In this document: positions 19,143 to 28,103 of the stretch, one piece after another
How the letters are laid out: each line of letters opens with the position of its first letter
Numbering within the stretch: position 1 is the first letter of the stretch
Assembly (NCBI RefSeq): GCF_003938655.1
Contig: NZ_RJJT01000008.1
Location: 1-64,000, forward strand
Length of the DNA: 64,000 nucleotides
Direction: 5' to 3'
Source: Rhizobium pisi
GTDB lineage: Bacteria > Pseudomonadota > Alphaproteobacteria > Rhizobiales > Rhizobiaceae
Notes under the pieces: model-generated
Database searches by the model: none
The model's input: only the letters and a program-made list of their open reading frames with translations
What the model was told of the DNA's origin: nothing
Translations under genes and position numbers: made by a program

Positions 19143-20672
19143 ATGAGTATTTCGATGCTTGACGATCTCACATGGTCCGGAATGCTTGCCGATCCTGGCG
19201 TCCAGGCCGGTACGGTGGCCGTGGTCGGCGCGGTCGTCACCCGAATAGCGCTTCGTCCATTCCCGAGCTGGAAACTCGCAGGACAGGTGTTTTTCTTCAC
19301 GGCGCTGACCATCCTGCTGATCTCTCATGACATCGTGCCCTATGAGGTCGGACCGCCCTCGGGCTCGACCTTCGAACGTGTCTTCATCGCCCTTGCCAAG
19401 GTGGTCTGGTGGATCAATGCCGCCTGGGCGCTGATCGGCTTCGTCCGCGTCTTCCTGATTTTCGAACGTCAGCCACGGGAGGGCCGCCTCGTCCAGGATC
19501 TGGTCATCGGCCTGATCTACCTCGGCGCGATCCTTTCGGTGGTCGCATATGTCTTCAGCTTTCCCGTCGGCACGCTGATTGCCACCTCGGGCGTCTTCGC
19601 CATCATCCTCGGTCTGGCGCTGCAGAGCACGTTGAACGACGTCTTTTCCGGCATCGCCCTCAATCTCGGCCGGCCCTATACGATCGGCGACTGGATCGTC
19701 CTGAACGACGGCGTCGAAGGGCGTGTCGTCGAAACAAATTGGCGCTCCACGCATCTCCTGAACGGCACGAACGACCTCGTCATCCTGCCCAACAGCTTCC
19801 TTGCCAAGGTGGGGCTGACCAACCTCAGCAGCCCCGACCGCAGCCACGGTGTGACGCTGACGGTCCGCGTCGTGCCGACGACCGGGCCGTCGGCGATCGT
19901 CGACGTCATGCGCACTGTGCTGCTGAGCAGCGGCTCGATCCTGACCGAACCGAAGCCCGCGGTGCAGGTCAAATCACTGAATGCAGACGCGGTGGAAGTG
20001 GAGCTCTCCTTCCGTGTGAAGGATATCGGCCATGCGGGGCCGGCAAAGAACGAGATCTTCGACCTCGTTTACCGCCATATCAAGGCCGCTGGCCTCACTC
20101 TGGCGCGGCCGATCGATGCCGCCGGCCCGCCTGACAAGGTGCAGTCGGAAGACATCGTGAAGCCGCATCGTCCGACGCCGCTCAAGCTTCTCGACGCCAT
20201 CCCGCTATTTTCCTCGCTGACCGAGGACGAGAAAGAAACGCTGGCCGCCTCGATGACCCGGCGGACCTACAAGAAGGATGCCATTCTCCTTGAGCAGGGC
20301 GATACGGTGGCATCGCTGATGATCGTGCGCAGCGGCGCCCTCATCGCGACGCGGAAAGAAGGCCACAAGGAAATCGAACTCGGACGGCTGGCGCCGGGAG
20401 ACTATTTCGGTGAGAGCGGACTACTGATCGGCGTCGGCGAAGCAGCGAGCCTGCGCGCGCTCACTTTCGTCGTCGTCTACGAAATCGCCCAGGCCAGCCT
20501 GACGCCGCTGCTGCACGACAGGCCTGGTATCGCCGAGGAACTTGCCGCCACGCTGTCGCGCCGCATCGAGACCGGCCAGCATTCCTTCGCAGCCGAAGGC
20601 GCCACGCTGAACAACGGCTCGATGACCTCGCTGGTGATGCGGATCCGCCATCTCTTCCAGGTGCCGCAATAG
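19143..20672 (+). CDS. MscS-family mechanosensitive channel with C-terminal cyclic-nucleotide-binding-like domain
   Basis: 509 residues. Three or four N-terminal membrane helices lead into the MscS pore segment (Gly/Ala-rich, about 145-170) and the beta domain with Gly-Asp-Trp-Ile-Val near 180. A CNB domain follows at about 350-470 (Ile-Pro-Leu-Phe start, Gly-Asp-Tyr-Phe-Gly-Glu phosphate-binding turn). The Pro-Arg pair that normally holds the cyclic nucleotide phosphate is replaced by Gly-Glu, so cAMP/cGMP binding is doubtful. The start is 3 bp after the exporter permease stop. Confidence 0.82.
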   Translation: MSISMLDDLTWSGMLADPGVQAGTVAVVGAVVTRIALRPFPSWKLAGQVFFFTALTILLISHDIVPYEVGPPSGSTFERVFIALAKVVWWINAAWALIGFVRVFLIFERQPREGRLVQDLVIGLIYLGAILSVVAYVFSFPVGTLIATSGVFAIILGLALQSTLNDVFSGIALNLGRPYTIGDWIVLNDGVEGRVVETNWRSTHLLNGTNDLVILPNSFLAKVGLTNLSSPDRSHGVTLTVRVVPTTGPSAIVDVMRTVLLSSGSILTEPKPAVQVKSLNADAVEVELSFRVKDIGHAGPAKNEIFDLVYRHIKAAGLTLARPIDAAGPPDKVQSEDIVKPHRPTPLKLLDAIPLFSSLTEDEKETLAASMTRRTYKKDAILLEQGDTVASLMIVRSGALIATRKEGHKEIELGRLAPGDYFGESGLLIGVGEAASLRALTFVVVYEIAQASLTPLLHDRPGIAEELAATLSRRIETGQHSFAAEGATLNNGSMTSLVMRIRHLFQVPQ

Positions 20673-20688
20673 CTGCTCTAGAGAAATA

Positions 20689-20737
20689 GAGCATGATGTC
20701 GTCCGAAAACCGCTTCACACTTTTCGGCATCATGCTC
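20689..20737. repeat. Rhizobial intergenic palindromic repeat
   Basis: A 49-bp imperfect hairpin: outer arms GAGCATGATG (20689-20698) and CATCATGCTC (20728-20737), inner arms CCGAAAA (20703-20709) and TTTTCGG (20721-20727). I recognise this sequence type as a dispersed repeat common in Rhizobium genomes. Here it lies between two convergent genes, where it could also end transcription from both sides. Confidence 0.65.
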
Positions 20738-20741
20738 GAGA

Positions 20742-20966
20742 CTATTTCCGATGAAACTTCTTTCGCGCCGCGCGCGCCACACTCTCGGCGAGGATCAGCA
20801 GACACCCGAGGAGAAGCAGAGCGGCGGCGAGTAGCGCATCGGCATGAGCGAATTTCACCAGCACGCCGACGACGGCGATCAATAGCAGCGCCGCCAGCGC
20901 TAGCGCGCCGTCGTCGATGAACATGCCGAAGAATTCCCTGAACGCGACCTTCAGAATATTCGTCAT
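20742..20966 (-). CDS. Small two-helix membrane protein, 74 aa
   Basis: Two hydrophobic helices (about 20-37 and 43-61) with a basic C-terminal tail. The ATG overlaps the stop of the upstream membrane protein (ATGA), so the two are probably co-translated and may interact. No family recognised. Confidence 0.6.
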   Translation of the reverse strand: MTNILKVAFREFFGMFIDDGALALAALLLIAVVGVLVKFAHADALLAAALLLLGCLLILAESVARAARKKFHRK

Positions 20967-21715
20967 GCGGTGACCTCGGTATGGGCGTTGAAATACTGGC
21001 GCAGCATCCGGACTGCGGCGTAGGAAAAGATGGCGAGCACGGCAAGGATCGCCAGGAGCGAAAGGTCGGCGCCCGGCCAGTCGGCGCCGATGCCCTCGCC
21101 GATCCAGAATATGCCAAAGGCGCTGAGTAGCAGCCCGACGACGAATTTCAGGCTGTTCTCCGGAACCGCCGAAAGCGGTTTGTGCACGGAGATACCGATG
21201 ATCAATACCAACAGGCAAGCCGCGGCGGCCCCAAGGCTCGCATAGCCGATCATGCCATGTCCGGCACCGGTGGCGATGACGATGAACACCACTTCAATCC
21301 CCTCGAGCAGCACCGCCTTGAAGGCCACAATGCTCGCCAGGAAATTCGCGCGGCGCTCGGCGGACTGGCGCCGCAGGCTGTCTGTCTCCGCCGCGAAGGC
21401 TTTCTCCTCGTCGTGCAGTGCGATGAAACCCGAAGCCCTAAGGATCGCCTTGCGCAGCCAGCGCAGGCCGAAGAGAACGAGCAGCGTGCCGATTGTGAAT
21501 TGCATCAGTTCGACGGGGATGAGGCCGAGCAGCGGGCCGAGCGCCAACACGAGGATGGCGAGAACGCCGAGCGCAAGACCGGTGCCGATGAAGGCCGGTC
21601 GCCAGCTCTGCGTGACGCCGACGGCGAGGATGATGGTGAAGGCTTCGACGACCTCGACGAAGGAGCCGAGAAACGCGGCCGTCACCGTCGAGGCGATCGT
21701 TGTCAGAGTTGTCAT
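20963..21715 (-). CDS. Polytopic membrane protein with two internal Glu-motif repeats (COG4280-like)
   Basis: 250 residues and about six or seven helices. Each half begins with a Glu-rich membrane motif: Val-Glu-Val-Val-Glu-Ala-Phe near 20-26 and Leu-Glu-Gly-Ile-Glu-Val-Val near 137-143. Such ExxE repeats in membranes recall metal-ion transporters (GDT1/FTR1-like), and I believe the family is COG4280, but no transport activity is known to me. It is the first gene of a two-gene unit. Confidence 0.6.
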   Translation of the reverse strand: MTTLTTIASTVTAAFLGSFVEVVEAFTIILAVGVTQSWRPAFIGTGLALGVLAILVLALGPLLGLIPVELMQFTIGTLLVLFGLRWLRKAILRASGFIALHDEEKAFAAETDSLRRQSAERRANFLASIVAFKAVLLEGIEVVFIVIATGAGHGMIGYASLGAAAACLLVLIIGISVHKPLSAVPENSLKFVVGLLLSAFGIFWIGEGIGADWPGADLSLLAILAVLAIFSYAAVRMLRQYFNAHTEVTA

Positions 21716-21934
21716 GGTTCTAGTCCGTTGTACCGGCGGAGATCAAAGTGTCGTTGATACCGGCATCACTGTGCGGCAATTTCAAGAAGGGAAAAAGGCG
21801 GGCGCCGGGAAAGACCCAGGCTCAGATGTATGTCACAGTGGTTTTCGCATCTTTTGCGATTTCGCCACCCGCCTACGCCATGGATGAGACCTGGGAGAAT
21901 ATCGAAAAAGCTTTCGGCGTATCGGGCTGAACAG

Positions 21935-22672
21935 CTATTTCTTCTCGTCGTTTCCGGCTTCGGCTGAAACATCAGGGGCGCGGCTTGGAATGAAGCGCTT
22001 CGAGATCAGCCAGCAGCCGAGCGCCCAGAGCGCGCCCGCGCACCATCCGGCGAAGACGTCGGTGGGGTAATGGACGCCGAGGTAGATCCGGCTTAAACCG
22101 ATGATGACGGCAAGGAAGACGCCGGCGCCCATGACGAAGATCCGTGTCGAGCTGTAACGCTGCGTGCGCGCCACGAGCGCCCCGAGGGTCAGATAGGTCA
22201 CCGCCGAAACCATGGCGTGCCCGCTCGGGAAGCTGAGATCGCTCACCTCGACGAGATGCGGCACGATATCGGGACGCGGCCGTGCGACAAGAATCTTCAA
22301 GAGTGTGCTCGCCAGCCAGCCTGATAGTACCGAGGAAACCACGAAGATCGCGATCTGCCAGCGCCGGTCGAGCAGAAGATAGACGGCGATGAGAGCCGTC
22401 AGCAGCGTGAGAACGGTGATACCGCCGAGGCTGGTGATATCGCTGACGGCATGTGTCAGCCAGGCGGGACCGATCGGCACGGCAAGATCCCCCGGCTGTC
22501 GCAGCGCCAGCAGAATTGCCTCATCGAAACGAAAGGTCTCACCCTCGAGAACCTCGCTCGTCAGCCGCTGCAGCACGAACAGCCCGCCGGCGATCGATGC
22601 CAGTGTGATCAGCGTCAATGGCTCATATGCGGTGAGCCTCGCCAGGAATCCGCGTGGTTGAACCTCAGTCAT
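21935..22672 (-). CDS. PAP2-family membrane phosphatase
   Basis: 245 residues with about six helices and all three lipid-phosphatase motifs: Lys-x6-Arg-Pro (Lys-Ile-Leu-Val-Ala-Arg-Pro-Arg-Pro), Pro-Ser-Gly-His, and Ser-Arg-x5-His-x3-Asp. The last two histidines and the Asp are the catalytic set. It would dephosphorylate a lipid or polyprenyl phosphate at the periplasmic face. It is monocistronic; the tail is charged (Asp-Glu-Lys-Lys). Confidence 0.85.
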   Translation of the reverse strand: MTEVQPRGFLARLTAYEPLTLITLASIAGGLFVLQRLTSEVLEGETFRFDEAILLALRQPGDLAVPIGPAWLTHAVSDITSLGGITVLTLLTALIAVYLLLDRRWQIAIFVVSSVLSGWLASTLLKILVARPRPDIVPHLVEVSDLSFPSGHAMVSAVTYLTLGALVARTQRYSSTRIFVMGAGVFLAVIIGLSRIYLGVHYPTDVFAGWCAGALWALGCWLISKRFIPSRAPDVSAEAGNDEKK

Positions 22673-22864
22673 GCCTGTCGTCGAGCTCCCTTTACCCTAT
22701 GTCGATCCTCGCCAGATTGGCAATGCGAGCCCAGGATTCAAGACCTTGCGGCATTCGGGGACAACTCGGAGGCAGCCGCCGGCCGATTTCGGCACGCCCG
22801 GTAGCAAAAACTCAACCTTCTTTTGCTATGGCTGGAGCCGATTGTCCTGGAGATGGTTTCGGCG

Positions 22865-23410
22865 ATGAAAATTCTGACAGCGATGGTTCTGATGGCGGCC
22901 GTCCTGCAGCCGGTCTCTGCGTTGGGCGAGACCGAATGGATGGGCGGAGCGAGACAGTGGTCGGTCGGTTACGCGGCCGAGAGCCCTCATCCCTATTGCC
23001 GGCTGGTATGGGACAGCGAGATCGGCAAGACCACGGAATTCCGGCAGAGCATGAGCGAGACGTTCTGGCTGGTGACGAAGAATACATGGGACATTCCCGC
23101 CGGCACTACGACCGAGGTCACGCTGACGGATCGCAACGTGACGAAAGTGGTCGCCGCCCAATTCTTCGACAAGAACACGCTTCGCCTCTGGCCCCCGGCC
23201 AGTAAAGGGAGCGGCGGCCTGAAGAAGATCATCAAGAATTCCTTTGCCGGAACCCCCGATGTGCAGCTGACCTTTGCCGGCGACGAAGGCGACTGGACGC
23301 TTCCGCTCTCGCGGGTGGACCAGCTCTACCCGACCTTCGCCCAGTGCCTCAAGCGGCTGGAGGCCGGCGAAAGGGCCAAGCAGGATTCGGCAACCAGCAA
23401 ACCCTTCTGA
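22865..23410 (+). CDS. Predicted secreted hypothetical protein
   Basis: 181 residues with a clear signal peptide (MKILTAMVLMAAVLQPVSA). The mature part is beta-rich with two cysteines and ends in a Lys/Ser-rich tail. ATG 22865 puts the signal at the N-terminus; longer starts (TTG 22823, ATG 22853) would bury it. No family recognised. It is convergent with the HutH-like gene, 14 bp from its stop. Confidence 0.6.
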   Translation: MKILTAMVLMAAVLQPVSALGETEWMGGARQWSVGYAAESPHPYCRLVWDSEIGKTTEFRQSMSETFWLVTKNTWDIPAGTTTEVTLTDRNVTKVVAAQFFDKNTLRLWPPASKGSGGLKKIIKNSFAGTPDVQLTFAGDEGDWTLPLSRVDQLYPTFAQCLKRLEAGERAKQDSATSKPF

Positions 23411-23424
23411 AGGCTTCCTCCGGT

Positions 23425-24912
23425 TCAGCCCGGCGGCGCGGCATCGCGGATCAGGCCGCGCACGGCCTCGATATCGCCATTGAGCGGCCGCTCGTCGCCG
23501 TAGTGGGAAACATGCTCTCGGACGGCTTTATAGAGGCGGTCGGTGCCTGCCGCCCGCGGCGCCGTCGCCGCCAGGAAATCATGCGCCTGGGCGGCGGCCA
23601 TCAGCTCGATCGCCAGGATATATTCGGCATTGTCGATGACGGTGAGCAGCTTGCCGGCGGCGGCTGTGGGATGCGCGAGGAAATCCTCCTGCAGGCCGGA
23701 GGTCAGGCCGCCGTCCATCGCCGCTGGTGCCGCAAGGCGGCGGTTCTCGTTGCTGAGCGCGGCTGCGGTGTATTGGGCGATCATGAAGCCGGAATGGCTG
23801 CCGGCATCGCTCGCCAGGAAGGGCGGCAGGCCGCTCACCAGCGGATTGACCAGCCGATCCATGCGCCGTTCGCTGATCGCGCCGATCTGCGCCAGTGCAA
23901 TCGCAAGGCTATCAGCCGCCTGCCCGAGTGCCGGGGCGACCGCATGCGCCTCGGAGGAGACGATCGGCTGCTCCGGCGTGCCTGAGACGGCGGGATTGTC
24001 CGTTACCGAAGCCAGCTCCTGATCGGCGATGCGGGCGGAATTGTCGAAGACGTCGCGTGCGGCGCCGTGCGCATGCGGCACCGAACGAAGGCTGAGCGCG
24101 TCCTGGGTGCGCCGGCCGCGTGCGGCGGCGACAAGGCCGCTACCGCGCAGGCGCTCGCGAAGTGTCGCTCCCACCTTCTCGATCCCGGCCGATGGGCGCA
24201 GCGCGAGCACCGCCTCGTCGAAAGCGGCGATCTGGCAGCCTGCCGCTTCCAGCGTCAGCGCCGCGGTCGCATCGGCCCAGTCGAGCAGCCGTTCGGCGCG
24301 GGAAAGCGCCACGGCCGCAAGCCCGGTGGCGCAGGCCGTGCCGTTGACGAGGCTCAGCCCCTCCTTGGCGCCGAGCACCAACGGCTCCAGGCCGATCGCC
24401 GCAAGCGCCTCGCGGCCGCCGAGCCGCCGCCCAGCGAGCGTCGCGCTGCCTTCGCCGATCAGCACGAGCGCGGTATGGGCGTTGTGAGTGAGATAACCGG
24501 CCGAGCCTTTCGACGGCACGTCGGGAATGCATTCATGCTCCAGCATGGCCGCAAGATGCTGGACGATCTCGCGCCGCACGCCGGAATGGCCGTGGGCAAA
24601 ATTGGCGATCTGGGCGGCGATGATGGCGCGCACTTCGCGAGGGGCAAGCAGCGGGCCGACGCCACAGGCATGGCTGAGCACGATGCTGCGCGACAACAGG
24701 CTCTGCGAGGCGCGGTCGACCACCGTATCCGCGAGCGCCCCGACGCCGGTGTTGACGCCATAGGCGCGCACGCCGGTCTCGACGATGCGCGCGACGATGC
24801 GGCTTGCCTGCTCGACCCGCTCCCAGGCGGCCGGCGAAAGCGCAAGCGCTTCCCCTGCCCCGACGCGCGCGACGTCGCGCCAGGTCAGCACTTTATCGAT
24901 GACGATCGTCAT
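23425..24912 (-). CDS. Histidine ammonia-lyase-like protein lacking the MIO tripeptide
   Basis: 495 residues, full-length for the HAL/PAL family and alignable throughout with the true HutH at 32.7 kb. The N-terminal Tyr-Gly-x-Asn-Thr-Gly (51-56) and Leu-Ser-His (79-81) are kept. But Lys-Gly-Ser-Val-Gly-Ala-Ser-Gly-Asp in HutH becomes Lys-Gly-Ser-Ala-Gly-Tyr (135-140), a three-residue deletion that removes the Ala-Ser-Gly from which the MIO electrophile forms. The residue equivalent to Tyr280 of Pseudomonas HutH is Leu. Normal lyase chemistry is therefore unlikely. It is the last gene of an amino-acid importer operon, overlapping the ATPase gene by 4 bp. The frame is intact, so it is not an obvious pseudogene. 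Automatic annotation would probably call it hutH. Confidence 0.8.
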   Translation of the reverse strand: MTIVIDKVLTWRDVARVGAGEALALSPAAWERVEQASRIVARIVETGVRAYGVNTGVGALADTVVDRASQSLLSRSIVLSHACGVGPLLAPREVRAIIAAQIANFAHGHSGVRREIVQHLAAMLEHECIPDVPSKGSAGYLTHNAHTALVLIGEGSATLAGRRLGGREALAAIGLEPLVLGAKEGLSLVNGTACATGLAAVALSRAERLLDWADATAALTLEAAGCQIAAFDEAVLALRPSAGIEKVGATLRERLRGSGLVAAARGRRTQDALSLRSVPHAHGAARDVFDNSARIADQELASVTDNPAVSGTPEQPIVSSEAHAVAPALGQAADSLAIALAQIGAISERRMDRLVNPLVSGLPPFLASDAGSHSGFMIAQYTAAALSNENRRLAAPAAMDGGLTSGLQEDFLAHPTAAAGKLLTVIDNAEYILAIELMAAAQAHDFLAATAPRAAGTDRLYKAVREHVSHYGDERPLNGDIEAVRGLIRDAAPPG

Positions 24913-25685
24913 TGACCCGTTCCGAAATGGCCGATGAACTGACGGAAGGCGGGTGTGGCGCCGGTGGTAAACATCTCGTCCGGCTTGCCGCTGCTTTCGA
25001 TCAGTCCTTCGCGCATGAAGACGACCCGGTTCGAAACGTTGCGGGCAAAGCTCATCTCATGGGTGACGACGAGCATGGTCATGCCTTCCTCGGCAAGCGC
25101 GCGCATGACGCGCAACACTTCGCCGACGAGTTCCGGATCGAGCGCCGAGGTCGGCTCGTCGAACAGCATGACCTTCGGCTTCATGGCAAGCGCGCGGGCG
25201 ATCGCGGCGCGCTGTTGCTGGCCGCCGGAGAGATGGGCGGGATAGGCGTGGCGCTTGTCGGCGATGCCGACCTTTTCGAGCAGCGCCTCGGCCTCGGCGA
25301 TACAGTCGGCGCGCGGCCGCTTCAGCACATGGACCGGCCCTTCGATGACATTCTGCAGGATCGTCATGTGGGACCAGAGATTGAAAGACTGGAAGACCAT
25401 GCCGAGTTCGGAGCGGATATGGTCCACCTGTTTCTGGCTGGCCGGTTTGCTCTGGCCGCCCTTGTGCACCATGCGGATCTGTTCGCCATCGACCCAGATC
25501 TCGCCGTCGCTTGCGGTTTCAAGCAGGTTGATACAGCGAAGGAAGGTCGATTTTCCGGAGCCGGAGGCGCCGAGCAGCGAGATTACATCGCCGTCTTCCG
25601 CATCGAGGGAAATGCCGCGCAACACCTCGTGCGTACCGAAGCTCTTGCGGATATTGCGGACCGAAAGTCGGGTAACGCCTGGCAT
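24909..25685 (-). CDS. Polar amino-acid ABC importer ATP-binding protein (HisP/GlnQ type)
   Basis: 258 residues with Walker A (Gly-Ala-Ser-Gly-Ser-Gly-Lys-Ser, about 39-46), LSGGQQQR signature near 157, Walker B with Asp-Glu-Pro-Thr, and switch His. Length and insertions fit the HisP branch that serves histidine, ornithine and opines. It couples by overlap to the HutH-like gene and follows two permease genes. The substrate is inferred from the hut neighbourhood: histidine, urocanate or a related imidazole. Confidence 0.85.
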   Translation of the reverse strand: MPGVTRLSVRNIRKSFGTHEVLRGISLDAEDGDVISLLGASGSGKSTFLRCINLLETASDGEIWVDGEQIRMVHKGGQSKPASQKQVDHIRSELGMVFQSFNLWSHMTILQNVIEGPVHVLKRPRADCIAEAEALLEKVGIADKRHAYPAHLSGGQQQRAAIARALAMKPKVMLFDEPTSALDPELVGEVLRVMRALAEEGMTMLVVTHEMSFARNVSNRVVFMREGLIESSGKPDEMFTTGATPAFRQFIGHFGTGQ

Positions 25686-25712
25686 GGTTGCTCCAATCAG
25701 ATCAAAGGTCGC

Positions 25713-26417
25713 TTACGCCTTCAGCGCCGCCGGAATCGCGCGGCGGTGTCGGGAAAGCGAATATTCGAGCAAGGCCATGCCCTGCAGGATGATGAAATTC
25801 AGGGCGAGATAGATGATGGCCGCGCAGAGGAAGACTTCCATCGTGCGGTAGGTCTGCGAGATCAGCCGCTGGGCTACACCAGTGACCTCCCAGACGGTGA
25901 CGAGACTTGCGAGCGCCGTCGATTTCATCATCAGCACGATCTCGGTGGAATAGGCTGGCAGCGCGTGTCGGAAGGCGATCGGCGCGAGGATGCGGCGCAC
26001 CAGCAGGAAGCCGGACATGCCGATCGAGCGCGCCGCCTCGATCTCCTTCGGGGACACGGCGCGGATGCCGCCGCGGAAGATCTCCGCGGTATAGCCGGCC
26101 GTGCAGAGCGCCAGCGACAGGATGGCGCAGACCATCGGCTCGCGCAGGAACGGCCAGAGGAAGGAGTAGCGGATGACGCCGAACTGGCCGAGGCCGTAGA
26201 AGACCAGGAACATCTGGATCAGAAGCGGCGAGCCGCGGAAGACGAAGATATAGCCCTTGGCGAAGCCCATAAGCGCGCGGTTGCCGCTGACCCGCATCCA
26301 GACGATGACGAGCGCCAGCAGGCCGCCGAAGAAGATCGACAGCGAAAACAGGATCAGCGTCGTCGGCACGGCCTTGAGCAGAATAACCATCGTCGAAGCG
26401 AGGAAGGTGAAATCCAT
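25713..26417 (-). CDS. Polar amino-acid ABC importer permease (HisM type)
   Basis: 234 residues, four or five helices, with the His/Glu/Gln/Arg permease core and EAA loop (Ile-Glu-Ala-Ala-Arg-Ser-Ile-Gly-Met, near 128-136). It lies between the ATPase (27 bp) and the other permease (10 bp) in a tight operon. Confidence 0.83.
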   Translation of the reverse strand: MDFTFLASTMVILLKAVPTTLILFSLSIFFGGLLALVIVWMRVSGNRALMGFAKGYIFVFRGSPLLIQMFLVFYGLGQFGVIRYSFLWPFLREPMVCAILSLALCTAGYTAEIFRGGIRAVSPKEIEAARSIGMSGFLLVRRILAPIAFRHALPAYSTEIVLMMKSTALASLVTVWEVTGVAQRLISQTYRTMEVFLCAAIIYLALNFIILQGMALLEYSLSRHRRAIPAALKA

Positions 26418-26427
26418 CGTCGTCTCC

Positions 26428-27153
26428 TTACGCCTGGCCCATGGCCGATGCCGGCATGCTGCGATTGGCGCGCCGTTCCGCGCCGTTGAAAATGCGATCC
26501 GAAAGGCTGGTCAGGATCAGATAGAGACAGCCGCCGGCGATGAAGAAGAGGAAATATTGCCGTGTCGAGCCCGCCGCCACCTGGCTGGTGCGCATCAGTT
26601 CGGCAAGGCCGGTGACGGAGATCAGCGCCGAATCCTTGAGACTGAGCTGCCAGACATTGCCGAGGCCGGGAATGGCGAAACGAAGCACCTGCGGCATGAT
26701 GATGCGGCGAAGGCGCATGCCGCGATGCATGCCGATTGCGGACGCCGCCTCGAGCTCACCCTTGGAGATGGCGAGGAAAGCGCCGCGGAACACTTCCGCC
26801 TGGTAGGCGCCGGAGATGATGCCGACGGCAAGCGCGCCGGCGGCGAAGGAGGGCAGGCCGAGGAAGCCTTCGTAACCCATCGCCGTACCGATCGACGTGA
26901 TGGCCGAGGAGCCGCCGAAATAGATCAGATAGATGATCAGCAATTCCGGCACGCCGCGAAAAACGGTCGTATAGACGTTGCCGAGCGTGGCGAGAAAAGG
27001 ATTACCGGAGAGTTTCGCGAACGCGACCAGCGCGCCCAGGACAGCACCGATCGCCAGCGCCGTCGCGGTGACGGCGAGCGTCATCAAGGTGGCAAGAATG
27101 AGCAGCGCGCCCCATCCCGTCGAGCCGAAGCCAAGCAGTTCCAAACTTGCCAT
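26428..27153 (-). CDS. Polar amino-acid ABC importer permease (HisQ type)
   Basis: 241 residues with the same core as its neighbour; EAA loop Leu-Glu-Ala-Ala-Ser-Ala-Ile-Gly-Met near 134-142. It would pair with the HisM-type subunit as a heterodimeric channel. It follows the binding-protein gene after a 107-bp gap with a hairpin. Confidence 0.83.
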   Translation of the reverse strand: MASLELLGFGSTGWGALLILATLMTLAVTATALAIGAVLGALVAFAKLSGNPFLATLGNVYTTVFRGVPELLIIYLIYFGGSSAITSIGTAMGYEGFLGLPSFAAGALAVGIISGAYQAEVFRGAFLAISKGELEAASAIGMHRGMRLRRIIMPQVLRFAIPGLGNVWQLSLKDSALISVTGLAELMRTSQVAAGSTRQYFLFFIAGGCLYLILTSLSDRIFNGAERRANRSMPASAMGQA

Positions 27154-27206
27154 ATCGTCCGTTCCCCGTCCGCGGCAGTGTTTTGTGGATTTAAGAATAA
27201 CACGCA

Positions 27207-27230
27207 GTCTCCGGCGTTAAAGCCGGAGAC
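27207..27230 (-). other. Attenuator-like hairpin after the binding-protein gene
   Basis: GTCTCCGGC (27207-27215) and GCCGGAGAC (27222-27230) form a 9-bp stem with a 6-nt loop, 30 bp past the binding-protein stop on the minus strand. No T-run follows. This is a common arrangement for making more binding protein than permease. Confidence 0.6.
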
Positions 27231-27260
27231 CGGCGCTTGCGGCCAAAAGGCCGAAACGCT

Positions 27261-28103
27261 TTACTGCTGCGGACTGACGTCGACCTTGAACCACTTCATC
27301 GAAAGGGTCTTGACGGTGCCGTCGGCGAGCGCAGACTTGATCGCCTCGTTGAACTTGTCGCGGAGATCCGTATCGGCCTTGCGGATGCCGAGGCCTTCGC
27401 CCTCGCCCCAGATCGAGCCGACGATCTCCGGACCGGTGAAGTCGAGCGCGCCGTTGGCGCTCTGGAAGGCGTTGGCGAAATAGACGGCGTCGTCGAAGCC
27501 GAGGTCGATGCGGCCATTCTGCAGGTCGAGGTCGCGGTCGGCGCCGGTCTTGTATTCGCGGATCTCGGCAATGTCGCCGAAGTTGTCATAGACGAACTTG
27601 GCGTAAACGGTTGCCGCCTGGATACCGATCGTCTTGCCCTTGAAGGCGGCCTTCAGCGCGTCGATCTCCTTCACGCCGGTCTGGCCGGGCGTCATCTTGA
27701 TCGTCGCGCCCGTGCCGGCGGCTTTCGCCAGCGGGCTGTCCTTGGCCGTGGCGAAGGCGGCGGGTGTCGCAGCATAGGGAATGGTGAAGCCGATGACCTG
27801 CTTGCGCTCTTCGGTGATCGACAGCGCGTCCATGATGACGTCGAACTTGCCGGCGTTGAGCGCCGGGATCATGCCGTCCCAGTCGGAAGCGACAAGCGTG
27901 CATTCGATCTTGGCGCGTTCGCAGAGCACTTTGGCAAGCTCCGGCTCGAAGCCGCCGAGCGTGCCGTCGGCATTGGTAAGGTTCCAGGGCGCATAGGCGC
28001 CTTCGAGCGTGATCGTAGCCTTGGTCCAGTCCTTGGCGAAGGCGGGTGCGGCGAAAGCGGAAAAGGCGGCGACGCCGCAAAACAGGATGGCGCTGAATTT
28101 CAT
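27261..28103 (-). CDS. Polar amino-acid ABC importer substrate-binding protein
   Basis: 280 residues of SBP family 3. The signal peptide spans about 1-23 (ending Ala-Phe-Ala), and the mature protein starts Lys-Asp-Trp. Typical elements are Gly-Gly-Phe-Glu-Pro-Glu-Leu and a Trp-Asp-Gly-Met-Ile-Pro-Ala-Leu segment near 80. It is the first gene of the five-gene minus-strand operon ending in the HutH-like gene, divergent from the HutC regulator. Confidence 0.85.
   Translation of the reverse strand: MKFSAILFCGVAAFSAFAAPAFAKDWTKATITLEGAYAPWNLTNADGTLGGFEPELAKVLCERAKIECTLVASDWDGMIPALNAGKFDVIMDALSITEERKQVIGFTIPYAATPAAFATAKDSPLAKAAGTGATIKMTPGQTGVKEIDALKAAFKGKTIGIQAATVYAKFVYDNFGDIAEIREYKTGADRDLDLQNGRIDLGFDDAVYFANAFQSANGALDFTGPEIVGSIWGEGEGLGIRKADTDLRDKFNEAIKSALADGTVKTLSMKWFKVDVSPQQ

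Noticed and set aside
21748..21930. 60-residue frame with a signal-like stretch (Ala-Ser-Phe-Ala-x-Ser-Pro-Pro-Ala-Tyr-Ala)
   Set aside because: No ribosome-binding site at either Met, no known family, and it lies in a 219-bp gap; not enough to call a gene.
23425..24912. Possibility that the HutH-like gene is a decayed pseudogene
   Set aside because: Full-length open frame, intact coupling to the ATPase gene, other active-site residues kept, and a clean three-codon difference at the MIO site argue for a maintained protein.
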